The position numbers and the translations under genes are program-made. A stretch of 64,000 bases of DNA. It comes from Osmia lignaria lignaria. Lineage: Eukaryota; Arthropoda; Insecta; Hymenoptera; Megachilidae. The notes below the pieces were generated by a model. The model saw only the letters and a list, made by a program, of their open reading frames with translations, made no database searches and had not been told where the DNA came from. Below, piece after piece: positions 36,158-50,580 of the stretch (position 1 is the stretch's first letter; the number at the start of each line of letters is the position of its first letter). The DNA lies in the NCBI RefSeq assembly GCF_051020975.1, contig NC_135038.1, positions 5,826,001 to 5,890,000 of the forward strand. The letters are read 5' to 3'.

Positions 36158-39100
36158 AGATGCGACAGACGAGGACCAGTTTCGCGTATAATCGAGAAGA
36201 GAGAAGGATTCTACTACCGTGTAGGTCAGCCGATACGATCCATCGACAATGCCGTACGCAATTTTTTTTACTTCGTATTCGCGAGAATGGAATGCAGTTA
36301 TACCCCATGTATATCAGACATGTTTGTGTGTAAGTACGTTATATCTAATCTAATGTTCTAAGCGAACCGTATCAATCGTCGCTTGCCAAACGGAAGGTAA
36401 GCAACGTTGAGACTTTGGATAAAATTCATTTTTAATTCAGACAGTTCGATGCACAACACACACACACACACACACACGTACACATCTCCAGTCATTTACG
36501 TTCGCATGCGTATTAATCTTCGGTGGTACTGTTCAATCTGTTCTTTTATTATCAATGACGATTGCCGTGTTTTAGAGTTAAATTACGGATAACTTAATGT
36601 AACGTAACGTAACGCTGATCCCACGCACAATGGAAAACAGTTTCTATGTAAATATCGACCGGATTCGATTAAAGAGACTCGTCTAGTCTAAATGCATTTA
36701 AATCTGGGGGGCTAAAAGAACGCGTGATTAATTCATTTGCGATCGACTGACGCGACGTTTCTCCGATTCTGTATTTAAAATGCACCGCGTACTATCGGTT
36801 CTAACTTTTACTTCATTCGTACATACCACCTCTTCCGTGTACAGATTTCTCACTAATACGCACAGCTACGATACATTCCACCAATAAAACTGTTTTTGGT
36901 ACTTGCGCGCAACAGATAGATTAGAATTGAAAACAATCATCGATCGACTGCCAGAATTTCTAACTAACGAACGAACGATCGACGAGAATACATTTACACT
37001 AATCCGAGCGCGAAAGGATTGCCACTGATTTTTATATTCACGCATCCAATGATCGTTCGAAATTCAAAATTTGATGCGCGACTGAGCGATCATGTTTGCT
37101 ACCGATACTGTATACTACTCTCCGTTCTTATATTTTTTTATCGCGTCTCTCGTACGATTCTCACGAAAAATGAGTAAATTAACGTTGCAGTTCATATATA
37201 TTCTATGTATCTATAATATAGCCGTATATACGCTGATCTGCACCGGCTTATTGGCATTTATTGCTTTTACCAAAAATATAATTGGGGATGAGAGAGAGAG
37301 AGAATGTGTGTGCGTGAGTGTGCGTAGAAAGAAGCGAGGAGAAACAAACGTGAAGAAATGATAATCGTGTCCATTTCCTTGACAGCATCGATGTATTTTC
37401 GAACAATATTTGATAACGCTATATCAACTTCACTCGATTCACGATACGATACGATACGGTATGATGTGATATTATAGTACCCGGGTATCTAGTATTGAAT
37501 GACGCGAGCAAGCATGAATGTTTCGTCGCGTAAGTTTCTTTCATTTTCATTTTATTTATAAGGAGAATTGTAAACGACTGATCGGTAAATTAACAGAATT
37601 ATTAAGAATCCAAATGTTCGAAGGCTTGTTCTAGATAAAACTATAAGTATTATCGGTGAAATTTTTAACTATCGTTCTAACGCAACAATTTCTCTAGTCG
37701 TGTAAGAAAATCGAAGAACGGAAATGAAACGTTTTCGGTAATAAGCATGCCCGTTGAACTTTACGTTTCTCAAATACGATACGTTTGCTTTTCCAAAGTA
37801 TCGATCATATCTGTGCATAAACATGTTCTTTGTACGCATGTCTTACTGTGGTTCTTACTACTTTTATCAAGTTTCCTAGCATTCGACAGCCGAGAAAAGA
37901 CTCCGAATTTTCAACGAAAACGAGCGTTGAAATGATATCGTGGTCGGACGGTAAATAAGAGAGGGGAAAGAGGTGATAGTCCCCTTTTCGCAGCGATAGC
38001 TACACAATCATTCCGGCGGTGTTGTTTGCGATCGGTGTAAACACGCGAAATTTTGTACGTCAATTTTATTCCATCGATGGAATTGTACAATTTTCATTTT
38101 TACTTCTTTTCTACAATTTTTTTTCTTTTTTTTTTTTAAAACAACTTTATCCCCGTTGCTCTTAAGCTGAACACAATGTTACGGTTCGATTGCGTGATCT
38201 TTGAACAGAGATAAACAACGACTCGACGAAGCTCTCTCGTTCGAAGGTGCGAAACCTACATTTAAACTGATTAACAAGCAGGAGATCAGGTACGAAAGAA
38301 TCGACAGGTGTGAGTGCGCGGGTGTGAATGTGTTTCGCGTTTACGTGTTACGACGCTGGTGTAAAGGAGTGTAGAAAACCGTGGAGGGATTCGAAGGGGA
38401 AAGTTTTGGGCGCGGCAAAGTACGCAATGTTCGATGATTAAGAAAGGGAGGAAACGAATCGCACGGGGTTACGAGAACAGCTTAATCGAGAAAAGCGAGA
38501 CTAGTATTAGATGCATTTATATTCTATTTAACATATGTATATTTATATATACATACATCGTACATGGATAATTTTAATAACGACAAGATTAACGCGCGAG
38601 CATTAAGATTAAAAGAAGAAAAATGAAAGAAAAAAGAAAAAAAAACAAAAAAAAGAAAAGAAAATGACGAGTGTTTGTTACGATTGAAATTATTTAAGGA
38701 ACGCAAGAGAGCATGGCGATAAAACGGATTGACACGTTGCTTATCGCGACACCGACTAATTCGAGTCGAGAGATATACCGTACCCCAGGGCCATTATAAA
38801 CGGTGTGTATCATAATTAATGTATCAGCAACAAGCAAATACACGTATGATATAAAGAATTACGTACGAGAATGCTACTTTATATATTAACGCGCGACGCA
38901 GCGGCAACGAGAGGTCATAATGTTCATTTCTTCGTTAATCTACCCCGTGTTTTTCAAGTTCGATAAAAATAGTATTCACCGATTTCTGTCATTATTTTCA
39001 TTTCCAGTTCCGATACAACGATTTCTGTACATTGGTTCGTCGCAAACCGATCGTCGAGTCTCGTCGCCGTTTCCGGTCGTTGCTCGAATGTAAATCGACG

Positions 39101-41570
39101 CGATGGAAACCGTGTCTGTAATCCGGTCGTATCGATAGTAAAGCTAATTCGCGGCTCGAAAGCAATAAAAAAAAAAAAAAAAAAAAGAAATCGCCTTGTA
39201 ACGATCGTTCGGCTCGTCTGTTTCGTGAACTATCGAAACGATCGGTGGCCACGGCAAGGACGGAACGTTATCCTAAACTCGTTCTTAAAGAAGGAGAAGC
39301 TCGACGAGGCCGCATAGCGTATTTTATTAGCATTTTAAGGCGATCGCCAGACGCGCGAGGAGAATTTGTACGAAATACAATTAGCGAACGTTAGTATACA
39401 TACGAGGTTTTGAATCGATGCCGAACACACTGTTTCTTAAGACGTATCTTGAAAATATTTGTATTGTAAATGAATGACGAAACAATAATAAAAAGTATAC
39501 GCCCAAGTGTTTCTTTCGACCGAGAATTACCTTTCACGATGGAAAAAGTCTCTCCGTGCCGATACTTTCGTCCGATACTTTCCTCGGGTTTATTTATAAG
39601 ATCGCGACCCGATTTCTGCGAACCGTAATCACCTATCAGCCGACGGGGAAACATTGATCCGTGCCGTTCGAATCGGCTATAACAAAAGTGCGCGACTATC
39701 AGCTGTGCTCTCTTATTTACTCCGTTTTCTCGATACCGTCAACGATCGCCGATTACGTCGATTCCACTTTAGTCGTTGCTCTTTGGTCGAGTAAGAGCTG
39801 TTTCTAGATATGACGTAAGAATAAAAAAAGAAAAAAAGAAAAGGAAACGTAGGGAGGTCAAAGCGTGGATATGGGAACACGATGAAAAGAGGGGCAGAAG
39901 TTAGAAGGGAACGAGGAGGGGAAAGAATGAATGACGCATAAAGCGGCAGGATAGCACGAAATCAAGCTTGGTCGATCGTGCCGTTTCCGTTCAACGATCG
40001 GAGCGGGAGCGTTTTACTCGGCTACGTGAATCCGTGGGTGCGACCAACGTGTGTTTCGACGCCGATCGATAACGCGTCGACGGTATCGAGAAAGTCGTCG
40101 ACTCGGTTTAATCCGGACCGGGAATTTGGCACGCGTCCTCGAAACTCGTCGCCCATCGTCTACGAAAGGAAGTCGAGGAAAACGCGGACAGGAGCGTTCG
40201 TGTTGCGTCGGTGGACTGGTGGAAACACGCGAAACGGGGAAGGAAAACTCGTCGAGGTATATGCGGCAAAGACGTATATACGCGCTTGCGCTAAAAGATA
40301 CGGTAGACGACCACGCGTTGCGACGATAGACCAGCAACGAAACGGGAGAGACACACGCGATGCAGTGAAGCTTTCGAAGAGCAAGCGACATGGGCTAAAG
40401 GAAAAGGTCGGAGACGATTAATCAATCGAAAGACGTATCGAACGGATAGTTGTTTCTATAGAATCGTGACGGATGCGGGGGCGGTGGTCCATGTGCGGTT
40501 CCAAACGAAAACAGGGAATTCGACTTCGATCTGTCTTTCAATCGTGCAGAGTATACGCGTAGTTTATCAACGAGGAGCGAATTCTAATGGGATCACTCGT
40601 CTTGCCGCGTCGACGGATCAATGACGGAGTCGTGGAAACGGTGAAGAATTCTAATCCAGTTCCCTGTTTTCGTTTTCTCGAGCACGAACACGTTGATGGT
40701 CGTCGATGTATCATTTGACACGTGAAATTTGATTGATACCACTGTTGAATCGGAGCAACGGTTCGTCGGCAACCGAAGCCAAAAAGGTTCGCGCGTTAAC
40801 TGAGATCCGCGGACTATTGATCGACGATCGACCAACACGCGTTCGCAGTGTCACAGAATGACAATGAAAGCTGATGCCACGAATAGGAGATGACGCGACG
40901 ATGACGAAACACCGGTGTGGGAATAGCCGACCATTCAACACGCGGCCCACGCGTAGCGTGTCGAAGCGCGCGAAAGAGAAAACAAACCGATAAATTGCAT
41001 CTTTATCTCGTTACCGATACGAAACTCCGCTGGTATCTACAGTTAGATGGTTTCGGCAGCAGCTCGCGAAAACAAGTCGGAACGAAAAAGTATTTTAGTC
41101 TCTGCGCGTTCATTGACCGATCGATCGTTCTTGTTTCAGCTCCGAGACGCGGCAATGAAATCGAACGTGTCTGTGGCTTGGCAGAGTGGAATTGATCACG
41201 ATTGCGGTCACGATCACGATCACGGTGGTAGCAGCGGTACCTTTGGCCGGTCGAGATTCAATTTAAACCAGCCTCGGACTTTACGGTAAAACTGGCCTAG
41301 ATATTCCAATTCGAAGGAAGAAAACGATTCGTCGATTACACTGACCGGGTGGTACGAGAGGGTTGAATCTACCGGAGAACGTTAGACCGGTTGCATCGGC
41401 GAGTAAAGCGTCGACTGAGTTTAAGAGGATCGCTGTACTTGCGCGAAAGCGTAATCGAGGAGGAGGCAGTGCCGTAGTCCTGGGGGCCCAGGGTATACGT
41501 ATGATCTAATAATAAGTTGAAACGCGGTAGTAGTGGGGCGCTGTTCGCTAGCGGGTGAAAATAGAAAAGA
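36158..41570. other. Intergenic region: ena 3' UTR and upstream of the SMP-C2-C1 gene
   Basis: No gene is supported in these 5.4 kb. The first part is probably the ena 3' UTR. Seen here: a (CA)n microsatellite at about 36456-36477; poly-A/T runs near 38116-38140 and 39168-39187; a GATACGATAC-type repeat near 37441-37455; and many CpG and TCGA steps around 39950-40450 that leave several frames open by composition. A GATCAC triple repeat near 41203-41224 lies in the probable 5' leader of the next gene. Confidence 0.5.
36456..36477. repeat. (CA)n microsatellite
   Basis: About eleven CA units downstream of ena; a simple-sequence repeat and likely marker locus. Confidence 0.9.
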
Positions 41571-44500
41571 ATGTTTTTGGAATCCAATTGGACTTGGTTG
41601 GCCGAACGATGGGGCAATATGGCCGACTTGGCCGAGCGGGTGGACGATCTGATATGCAGTTTCGACTCGGCTGGTGACACGACCATGGATACCTTATCGA
41701 TGCTGATATTCGGTTGGATGTTGTTCGGGTTGGTGGTGCTGTGCGTCGGGAAATACGTGTACAATCGTTTCGTTTTGAACGAGCTATCCACGGGTACGAC
41801 TGTTACCGCCAAGGACGGCCATATCATTCACGGCGATAGCGTCGGTGTCGGTGGTGGTGTTGCTAGCGGTGGTGGTACCGGTGGTGGTGGAGCTGGCGTT
41901 GGTGGTAGCGTCGGCAAGACGGTTCCGGTTGGCAAACAAAAAATCCTTTCCTCGGCATCGGGCACCTCGGTGCCCGGGGCAGGTGGTAGCGGTTCTGGCG
42001 CCACTGTTTCCGGATCCCACGGTGTCGTTAATCATCCGTCTGGTAGCGGTACCAGCGCGACAACCCCATCCGGCTCTTACGTGCCGCCGACTCCTCCAGT
42101 TCGCAAACGTCTAACAGCCAGGAAGACTTCCGGCGCTTTGATCAGCCCGGCGAGAAGCTCGAGGAGTTTGCATCTACCGACTGCCACGGGCGCTGACCCC
42201 GACGCGGTCCGTTGGGTAAACGAAGTGATCGTTTGGCTTTACTCCGACCCGGCCATCCTCGACGAGCTACTCGCAGTTTGGGTCGGCTCCCTCAACGACT
42301 TTACCGCCAATTCTTTCGAAGAGGTGAGTTGAAACACCTCTTCGTTGCTTCCGCCCAATTATTCGATCCGGTCGGATAAGGCAACGCGACCTTCTTCAGC
42401 GGCGCGTGGCTCTTCTCGAGAAAAGATCGCGTCTTCCATTCATTTAACGCTCTCCTCCATCTTTCTCTCTCGTAGAACGGAGTCGTGGTGGAGTTCGTTC
42501 GCGTTCTTCCGGAGACCCATCCACCGAATCTCTCCAACATCTTCTGCGAATGCGATTCCAAGGACGACGTGGTGAGTTATACCATCCGAGGCGTACACGC
42601 GGATCGAATACAACCGTGTTTTTATTTCAGACGATCACGTGCGATTGCGAGGCTACTCCAGCGTTACAATTGAAAGCGTTCCGTAGGAAGGCGGAGAAAC
42701 TAGAAGTCAGCCACTACCGTGTAAACGTGAATCGCTTTCGAGCACGATTAAACGTCATTTGCATCACCGAGAAACTTCAGCTCGACTTGAAATGCGACGG
42801 CTGGCCGGAGGTTCGATACCCTTTATCCTTTCTCTTCGACCTGGTAATCTTGCATCCGTCTAAGGTTCCTTTCTGTTAGGTGAAAGTGTCGCTCGCTCAG
42901 GTGGGAACGATAAAGAAGGATTTCGACGAGAGCCAGTTACAGGAAGTCGTGACCGAAATCGTGATTGGGGCGTTAAGGGGGACCAATGTTCATCTGAATT
43001 TATTCCAATATCCAAGCTGTCCGCGGTTATGGAGGGAACTGCAGCAGACCGCCTACTCCAATCCGACACACTACGACGGCATGGTACCCTTCTATTCCTA
43101 CCAATTAACTAAACCCGATCCTTTTTCACTAAGATTTCGATCATTCTCTAGAATACGTCGAGTGGTTCTCTGCGGCAACGTGTTCAAAGTCAGAATCAAA
43201 CGACTGCGCAGCATCAACACGTAGGCGACAAACGATTACTCGTGAAAGTGGTAAGAGCGGCAGAACTCGGTGGAGAACAAGGATCCGTGGAACCGTATTG
43301 CGTGGTCGAGTTGGACGAACCTTCTCAAAAGAATCAGACGTCCGTTAAGAAAGATACCAGAAATCCACAGTGGGACGAAGCGTTTTTATTGTCAGTATAT
43401 TTATCTTTAATATATTGATCTTCCATCGAACGTTACTGAGCTGTCGTTTTTATCCATAGTGATGTAAATCGCAACACATCCGAGGTTTTATTAGAAGTCT
43501 ACGATCGTGTGAATAAATCCCAACGATTCCTCGGTCTAGGAATCGTCGGGATCGATGAGCTGCTCGCGAATCCGAGTCAGAGACAGATAATCCCGCTGCA
43601 GAATCGACCGTACGAAGAGGAAGATATTACTGGTACCTTAACGGTCGAGGTAAGAGAGATCGACGATAGGTGTTACTTTATGGTGTCTGCTATTACACGT
43701 ATCTCATTTCTTTTTCTTTCTTCCCCCTCTCTTGGTCTCTCTGTCTTTTCTCAGTTTCTGTTCATCGAGGGTGCAGAGGTGCCTCAGGTCGGGAGCAAAC
43801 CTTACAAGGTGAAGGAGACGATAAAGCTGCCGTCGCCGACTCCTCGTACCTATACACCGACAAATCTCGCTTACAATTACAACAATGGTAACAGCACTCT
43901 TATCTTGTACGACTCTACCGTTCAATCCGAAGGGGGTAATTACCAGTTATTTATCTGAAAGGCATTGCGTTCGAGTTCACGAGTGTGAGAAACATAGTGA
44001 TACCCCGTTAGTAGCTAGTCACCTTGAAACGAAACGTGATCGTTTTAGATACCGAACGAGACGTAAATCTACGGTTTTAGCCATGTTTTACTTTAATCTG
44101 TTAGTGGTATTCCTCCTGTTTCGTACGAGTCTGCATTTCGTGCACGTGGGATCGGTATTCCGGATATGTAGTTGTAAGCATGAAGTATATTTACGTGTTT
44201 ATACACCAAGCACACACGTTATAATACTATAGATAGTATCTGAGATTGTTTGCATTTGCCCTTCCTTCTCTTTGCTCAGTTATTTTAACGTACACTTTAA
44301 CGATCCTCTAGCACGATGCGATACGATTTCACGCTCGCCTACTTCCGGTTAGAATACTTTCCCCGATTGTCAATCCCAGCAAGTTATTTCGACTACCAGG
44401 GTAGCGAACCTGGCGAATAGCGATGACAGCGAATACGATGATTACATAAGAAAGGAAACGTTGCCAAACGCGATAAACCATCTGGTAAGCGAAATGACAC

Positions 44501-46678
44501 GATTACGGGCGTCGATGATGCTTTTGGTAGAACGACGGAAGTAGATAATAATCTCGTAAATCCTTCGACGGTAGGTCGAATTTTTCCTATCGTTTATTCG
44601 ACTAAATGTGATAATAGTTTCGATTATTTTACAGATTATTTAACGAACGGCAACGCGGTCGAATCTCCGTACAGAACTGGTCAATCGAACGGGAACAAGG
44701 GGACTCTGATCGTACACAGCCAGCAAAGGGTACGCTCGATCATTCTGCACGTTCGATTTTTCTTTCTTACTAACACCGACTGATTATTGTCTACTTTTGT
44801 TGTTGTGCCTTTTCTTTTCCAGCAACCGGAACGACAGGTGGTTAAGGTAAGCGATCGCTTGACGTACCTCACCTTCCACCACAATGCGATTGTGCTATGT
44901 TTGTGGTTGCATTATTGCTCACAAACCTTGTCCTTACAATTAAAATCTATCCAGTTTGTATTTTTGTTTTATTCCTATCGTGGATCGTTCTCCGTGTACT
45001 TAATTCTTCTTTGTCACATCCGATCATACCGTCTTATGGAAATGAATCAGGCTTCTGTTTCACGAAAACACTAATTATCGTCAGCTGAGTGGCGTGTGTT
45101 TACTAATTCCACAGGTGGCCCTGACGGAAAGCGGCAACTGGCAAGAAATATCACCGGAGGTAATTATACGACTTCGTACCAGACTATTTCAATCTTAAGT
45201 TTGTTCCAATTTCGCTCGCTAACGTCGCTAATTGTGTTTACACTCGTTCCGAGGAGAAAGCTTACGCCTACGATTTTAATCCTGTATAAACGTATCACTT
45301 TATTTATTTCAGCACGGGCCGAAAGATACCAGCGTGACCTCGGGACCAGAGAGTACGCCAAACTCCTCCAATTCCGAAGGTAATTAATTATACATCAAGA
45401 TTATATTACGTTTCTCTAATTATCTTCGTTACGCAGAGAGAGGCAGAACGCGAAGGAAACGACGCGACTTCTTCGGCACGATAAAGAAACGACTGAGTCG
45501 ATCGAAGACGAGAAGCAGATCGGTCGGACCGGAAGGCGATGCGAATCACGAGGACGCTCATTCGAGATCTATATCCGCGGACAGAGCCCGCGATCCTGGT
45601 TCCGGTACGTTTCTTAAATAGCACACCTTCGGTTGAACTAAAAAGGATGTACCAAGTGTTTTTAGAGTAGAGTTCCTTCCTGTTTGTAGTTAAAGCCGTT
45701 AGCTCTTAAAATTCAATTTGTTTGTTCCGCTTATGAATCTCTACACGATGGCACGCTATATTGGTGAGTACGATTACCTTAATAGCCATGATGCAACAGC
45801 AATAGGAACCGTTCCGTAATTGCGTAACGATACACCGTCCATTGTGATTTGGATTCAATAAATGTCAAAGCCGCCAGAGTAAATGTAAACGTTGCGCCGA
45901 TAATGCTAACGCTTTTCAAACGTGTCTAACAACTAGGAAGTGCATACGATCGTTTCGCTTAAATTTTATAGCTCGTTTATCGATACCAGGGAAGGAAGAA
46001 CATTCGAGGCGATCGAGCTTGAGCGAGGCGTCCGGAATAAGCGGAGCGTCGACCAGAACTTACATTAACGAGGCTTCCACCTTGGTTCTCGAAACCCTAG
46101 AGAACGGTATCAAAAAGTAAAAAGACAGAAATTTAGATCTTTCCACGGAGGATAACGAATCCTTTATATAACACACGTGCGTCGATTTTTCAGGCATTAC
46201 TTAGTACCGCTGTCGCTCGCACAGAAAAGTAAATGGCGAAAGAAGGGGACGAAGCTTCACATATTCAACGACCACACGTTTATAGCGAAACACATGCCTG
46301 GGTAAATTTGTATCGTTAATGTACGTCGTGAAAGGAAAGGGGGATCTTAACGATGGCTTCCGTTTCAGAGGGACCGTGTGCGAAGTGTGCAAACGAACCC
46401 TCGCGAGAAGATTGGGCAAACAAGGGTACGAGTGTAGAGACTGTCAGATGAAGTGTCACAAACATTGCCACGTTAAGGTGGACAGCATGTGTCCTACGTC
46501 AACCATTCAGAGCATCGAACTGTAAGTGAACGGAGTATCATTCACTTTTCGATCGTTCATTGATTCTGGAAAAGCGAACATATAAAATTAAGAAATATTC
46601 GCGGTACGTTCATCTAATACTGTTTTCTTTTAATTCGATCCTCGCGTAAGGTCTCTACTGCCAGTGCTCAGTGAATAG
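41571..46678 (+). CDS. TM-SMP-C2-C1 lipid-transfer protein of the C2CD2/TMEM24 type
   Basis: Seventeen exons: 41571-42323, 42476-42571, 42631-42810, 42880-43083, 43152-43390, 43460-43649, 43755-43887, 44384-44540, 44618-44729, 44823-44846, 45115-45159, 45313-45379, 45437-45604, 45990-46116, 46194-46301, 46369-46521 and 46651-46678, giving 927 residues. An in-frame stop sits just upstream of the ATG. Residues 41-64 form one TM helix, then a Gly/Ser/Val linker. Residues 205-411 look like an SMP domain (WVNEVIVWLYSDPAILDELL). Residues about 440-560 form a C2 domain (LLVKVVRAAELGGEQG, RNPQWDEAFLF). After a Ser/Arg-rich linker, residues about 853-905 match the full C1 zinc pattern HX12CX2CX14CX2CX4HX2CX7C. 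TMEM24 moves phosphatidylinositol at ER-plasma membrane contacts; diacylglycerol sensing by the C1 is inferred. Least certain: the joins at 44384-44618 and the last 28-nt exon (otherwise a stop follows at 46522). Confidence 0.8.
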
Positions 46679-47842
46679 GATGGGTAAGTTGTTAACGACA
46701 AAGAACCTTTCCTATCGTAATACTTTCGCATGAACGACCAGTTTCTCTTTCTAATAACAGCAAAACCCGTGAATTCGTGTCGGAACACTTTTATTTCTGC
46801 CTGTTTCTAAATACTAATCGTTGTTTGGATTGTTCGTGGATAGAAAAAAGAACGCTTCATCTGTCTGCTCTTAATAAGTAACTCGATCGCTTTTCTTCAT
46901 GATAGATGCATACGAATGCCAGCAATCGTAGGTACTTATTTATATAACACGGTTAATGATTCTACGTTCTAATGAAATATATCGAATTGTTTTATAGGAC
47001 GTTCATAAAGGGTCCAGGGCTCGAGCGAAAATCGTCCAGTGGTTGCCTCTGCTGACCGAGTCCAGGGATCGTTTGCCCAGCAAACGAATTGTTTCTCCTT
47101 TTGAATCGTCGTACGAATCGGTTCTTGGAAAATAGAATCTCACGATTTATCCACGATTCGAACGTCGTATAGCACGTATCTGTTAACTGCTACCGTTGCT
47201 ACGCTTCTTTCAATCAATGCAAACGAACACGAACGAGAATACGAATCGAACGAAACGGAAGGAACAGAACGGAAGAGAATATCGGTGAAATATTCTATTC
47301 TAGTTAACGGGTTATCCCCTGTCGAGTGTTTCGAAAATTTTCTACGCCTTAGAGAATGTCCGATTCGAATTCTTCTATTTAAACTTTTCCGTCTGTTCGT
47401 TCTCCTCGTTCGTTCTCTTAGAACGAAAATGAACCCGTACAAAACACGACGAACGTCGAGGAAAGTTATTCGCGTCGGAAAGTACACGTCAACGATAGTG
47501 CCTCTAGATAGCTCGAGCAGCTCGTCGTCATTTTCGAAACGTTTTATCATTATCTTTTGGGAATAGTACTTTTGACAATACTTTCGATTGTTATCCGATC
47601 GGTTCCGATCGAAATCGAACGCTTGAACGCGCACACTCGTGCCTATGTATCGCGCGTACGGAAAGTATCGTAATCTTCGAATGTTACACATTATAATTAT
47701 ACCGATGATAATGATTATTACTACTACTACTATTACCATTACTATTGTTATCATCAGCATTATTTCAAGCACTGCTTAACGATCGCGAGCGATGGAAAGA
47801 CGGCGGCATCGGGAGGAACGAGGAAGAAGAAAATATTGTAAC

Positions 47843-47843
47843 G

Positions 47844-47876
<33 letters not shown>

Positions 47877-47878
47877 TC
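47843..47878. repeat. (GATAAT)n microsatellite
   Basis: Five to six imperfect ATAATG/ATAATA steps. It is a simple repeat in intergenic DNA. Confidence 0.85.
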
Positions 47879-50550
47879 GTGTTACGTTGAGAAAAATAAT
47901 ATACATTACTTACATTATGATTCTCTATCGTTTTTATGTACAGGGCGTTGAGTTAAGGATGGGTATCCCTGTAGGGGTTGATTTTTAACAAAATCCTTTA
48001 CCAAAATCCCAATTAAATCTTAGTTTCTCAGTTATTAATCCTGGAATCGCGGTTAATGGTGGTAGAATCGGCTTTGACGGTGGATGTTTACAAACGGTGT
48101 TGATAAGCTATGCGTGACTTCGGTCGAGCTCAGTTCATAGCCGACATTGCTACCGAGCAGTTGACGTTTACAATTAATAATTCAGAAACCGAGCCTTCGC
48201 GAGCGATTCCGTAAAGGAAAGAGTTATTCAAAACCCCATCTACCACCCTCTGCAAGGATGCCTACCTATCTAACCGAACATCGTTGTTTACTCCACCTTA
48301 TCACGTTTGTTCCTCTACATATTTTCAAGTAGGTAAATGCGAAATTAAAACGGTTCTTTGAAAGGAACGCGGCTTAACAGAAGAGTATAGATTCGTGGTA
48401 TCGATGGTAAACAGCTATCCAGGGCGGTGGGTGTAGGAATCGTAAGAAGAGAGACGCTGGGACGGGGCGTCGAAAGTGGAGCAACTTCGACCCAATTCGA
48501 GGTCGAAGCCCCAATTTTCGCGGAGTTTCCCGAAGCGGGGATCGAGGGTAGTCATGACGACGTGACGTAATAATCCACGTCATCGGGAAAGCGCAACGAC
48601 CCCCCGGACCGTACGTTCTCGCAAGGATCGCAGGCTGAATGGGGGTGGTGAGGATTTTTCGATTGTCCCCGTTTCAATTGATTCGCCTATGCGAACGGTA
48701 CCGCCGATAACTAACCCGATTATTTCATTTCATACGAATTTTTCTCTCCGTTCGAACGTGAACAATGTTTCAACGAGTCTTTTCTCTCGAACAAAGAGAC
48801 ACGGGATCCGTTTAGAGATACGCGTACGTTTGCGTGACGCGCGTACGCATCGAGGAAGCACGGAGAGCAAGCTGCGACCGGGTTTATTCAATCGCAAGCT
48901 CGAAATTAGGACACGTTGTCGACGGCCTTCTCAATGACGTCGACGACGTCACTGGTTTGAAAGGAAAACTAGGCCAAACGGACTCGAAACCTGCGATTCA
49001 ATCGCGTACGTGACAGGGAAAAATTGGTTCATTGTTTCCCCAGCTTACGCATTGATTTCAATCGTTTAGAAAATCGTGCGAAGAGGAAAAGGGAATTGAT
49101 ACCAGGAAATTGGCTTAGAAAGAAAGAGTTTGGTAGATGGGAAATAGTTGTAGGATCGTTCGAAGGTAACGCGGAGGTGCGCATCCCGGTTAGACCAGAT
49201 CCTTGAATGAACTATGGTATTTCCTAAGGACGATACTAACGGTGATCTAGGTCAAACTAGGGTCATGAATGGCGTCGCTTGCTTCGTGTGACGTCACGGA
49301 GTGCAACCCCCTGCAAGTGGGTCACTCGTTGATTCTGTCATGGCCGTAGTTATAAACGGAACAGGGACGTCCTTCCACGTTTCCACGATTGTGTCCATGG
49401 ATCGTGTTCCGGTAAAGGCACGTTGCATACGAATCCATCCCGGACCGATTTCCCTGAATTTCCCTTCTATCTATCCATATTTTCGCGCAAAGTAGCTCGT
49501 CACCGTTTCCAGAAACATTTCTCATTTATTTTTAGATTTTTATCTTATCGGTTCGAGGAATGAAATTGGAGCTGAGGAATTAAAATGTTTTTCTAATGAT
49601 TACACAATTGTTAGAATGAAAAACGTTTATTTGATACGTAAACTACGAGTAGTATCGACATAGGTAGCACTTAATATAAAACATTCAGTCCTGAGAATAT
49701 GCTTTAATTCGCATTCTCTTTCATTCTCGCGTTCTCGCGTTCTCCCGTTTTCGCACGCGAGAACTATTGCGCTTTAGCGAATAGAAATTCGTCGAGAGAT
49801 ACTTATTAGGCGTTTTCATGGATATTTTACAATATATCGTACAAGTATGCGAAGATCGTGTGCCAATCGTTCCGCGACATATCGTGGATTCACGCGGTTT
49901 CGTATTTACAAGGCACTGAAAGATCGCGTATACGTTTCACGATTACGTTCGCCTTTACGTAAACGAGAATTTTCGATAGTATTTAAGAGAGAAATTTTCA
50001 TCGTCGACTCGTTTCGTCGTAATCGATCGATTTACCCTGATTTTTCCATCATTTACTTATCAGAGAATTCGAAACGAGCCGTTTAATTTTCATCGCCGAA
50101 AATATATTTTGACTACCGACTGGACCACTCTAACGAAACAAGCGACAAAAAGTTCGAAAACTCGTTCGTCGTTTTCCTTGTCTCGATCGACAGGTTGAGT
50201 CGAACGAAAAAAAAAACACCTTGATATGTTTAAAAAGTACCCTTAACGAACAAGTGTTTCTAGGATCTATTCGAAACGTGCACGACCGTACCTTAAAGCG
50301 GGGACGGTCAGCGAAAAAGATTGCGCGAGATCGCGAGCGTTTACTTCTATAATTCTATATATCTTTTTTTTTCGTTTTCTTCATTCCTGCATTTACATAC
50401 TCGATGCTCTTCATATATTATTCGGTGCGATCTCGACGCATTCACATATGTAATTGACTCGTGTATCGCGAGTAATATTACCTTCTCGCGAAACGATAGT
50501 TCGATAGAATTCGTGTAAGTCGACTGGTCGTATCGGTATTACGTATTTAA

Positions 50551-50580
50551 CTCCTCTCTCTCTCTCTCTCTCTCTCTCTC
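50551..50580. repeat. (CT)n microsatellite
   Basis: About 14 CT units in intergenic DNA; on the other strand it reads as a GAGA tract. Confidence 0.85.

Noticed and set aside
39978..40421. Overlapping ORFs on both strands, up to 147 aa
   Set aside because: CpG-rich composition depletes stop codons in all frames; the proteins are Arg/Ser-rich and unlike each other or any family.
41155..41289. Possible short upstream ORF rich in His/Asp before the SMP-C2-C1 gene
   Set aside because: It is made of a GATCAC repeat and an in-frame stop separates it from the main ATG; it could be an upstream ORF in the leader, but there is no evidence of translation.
47140..47772. Minus-strand ORF of 210 aa
   Set aside because: It begins with a run of Ile/Val/Met encoded by a trinucleotide microsatellite and has no domain, splice partner or promoter.
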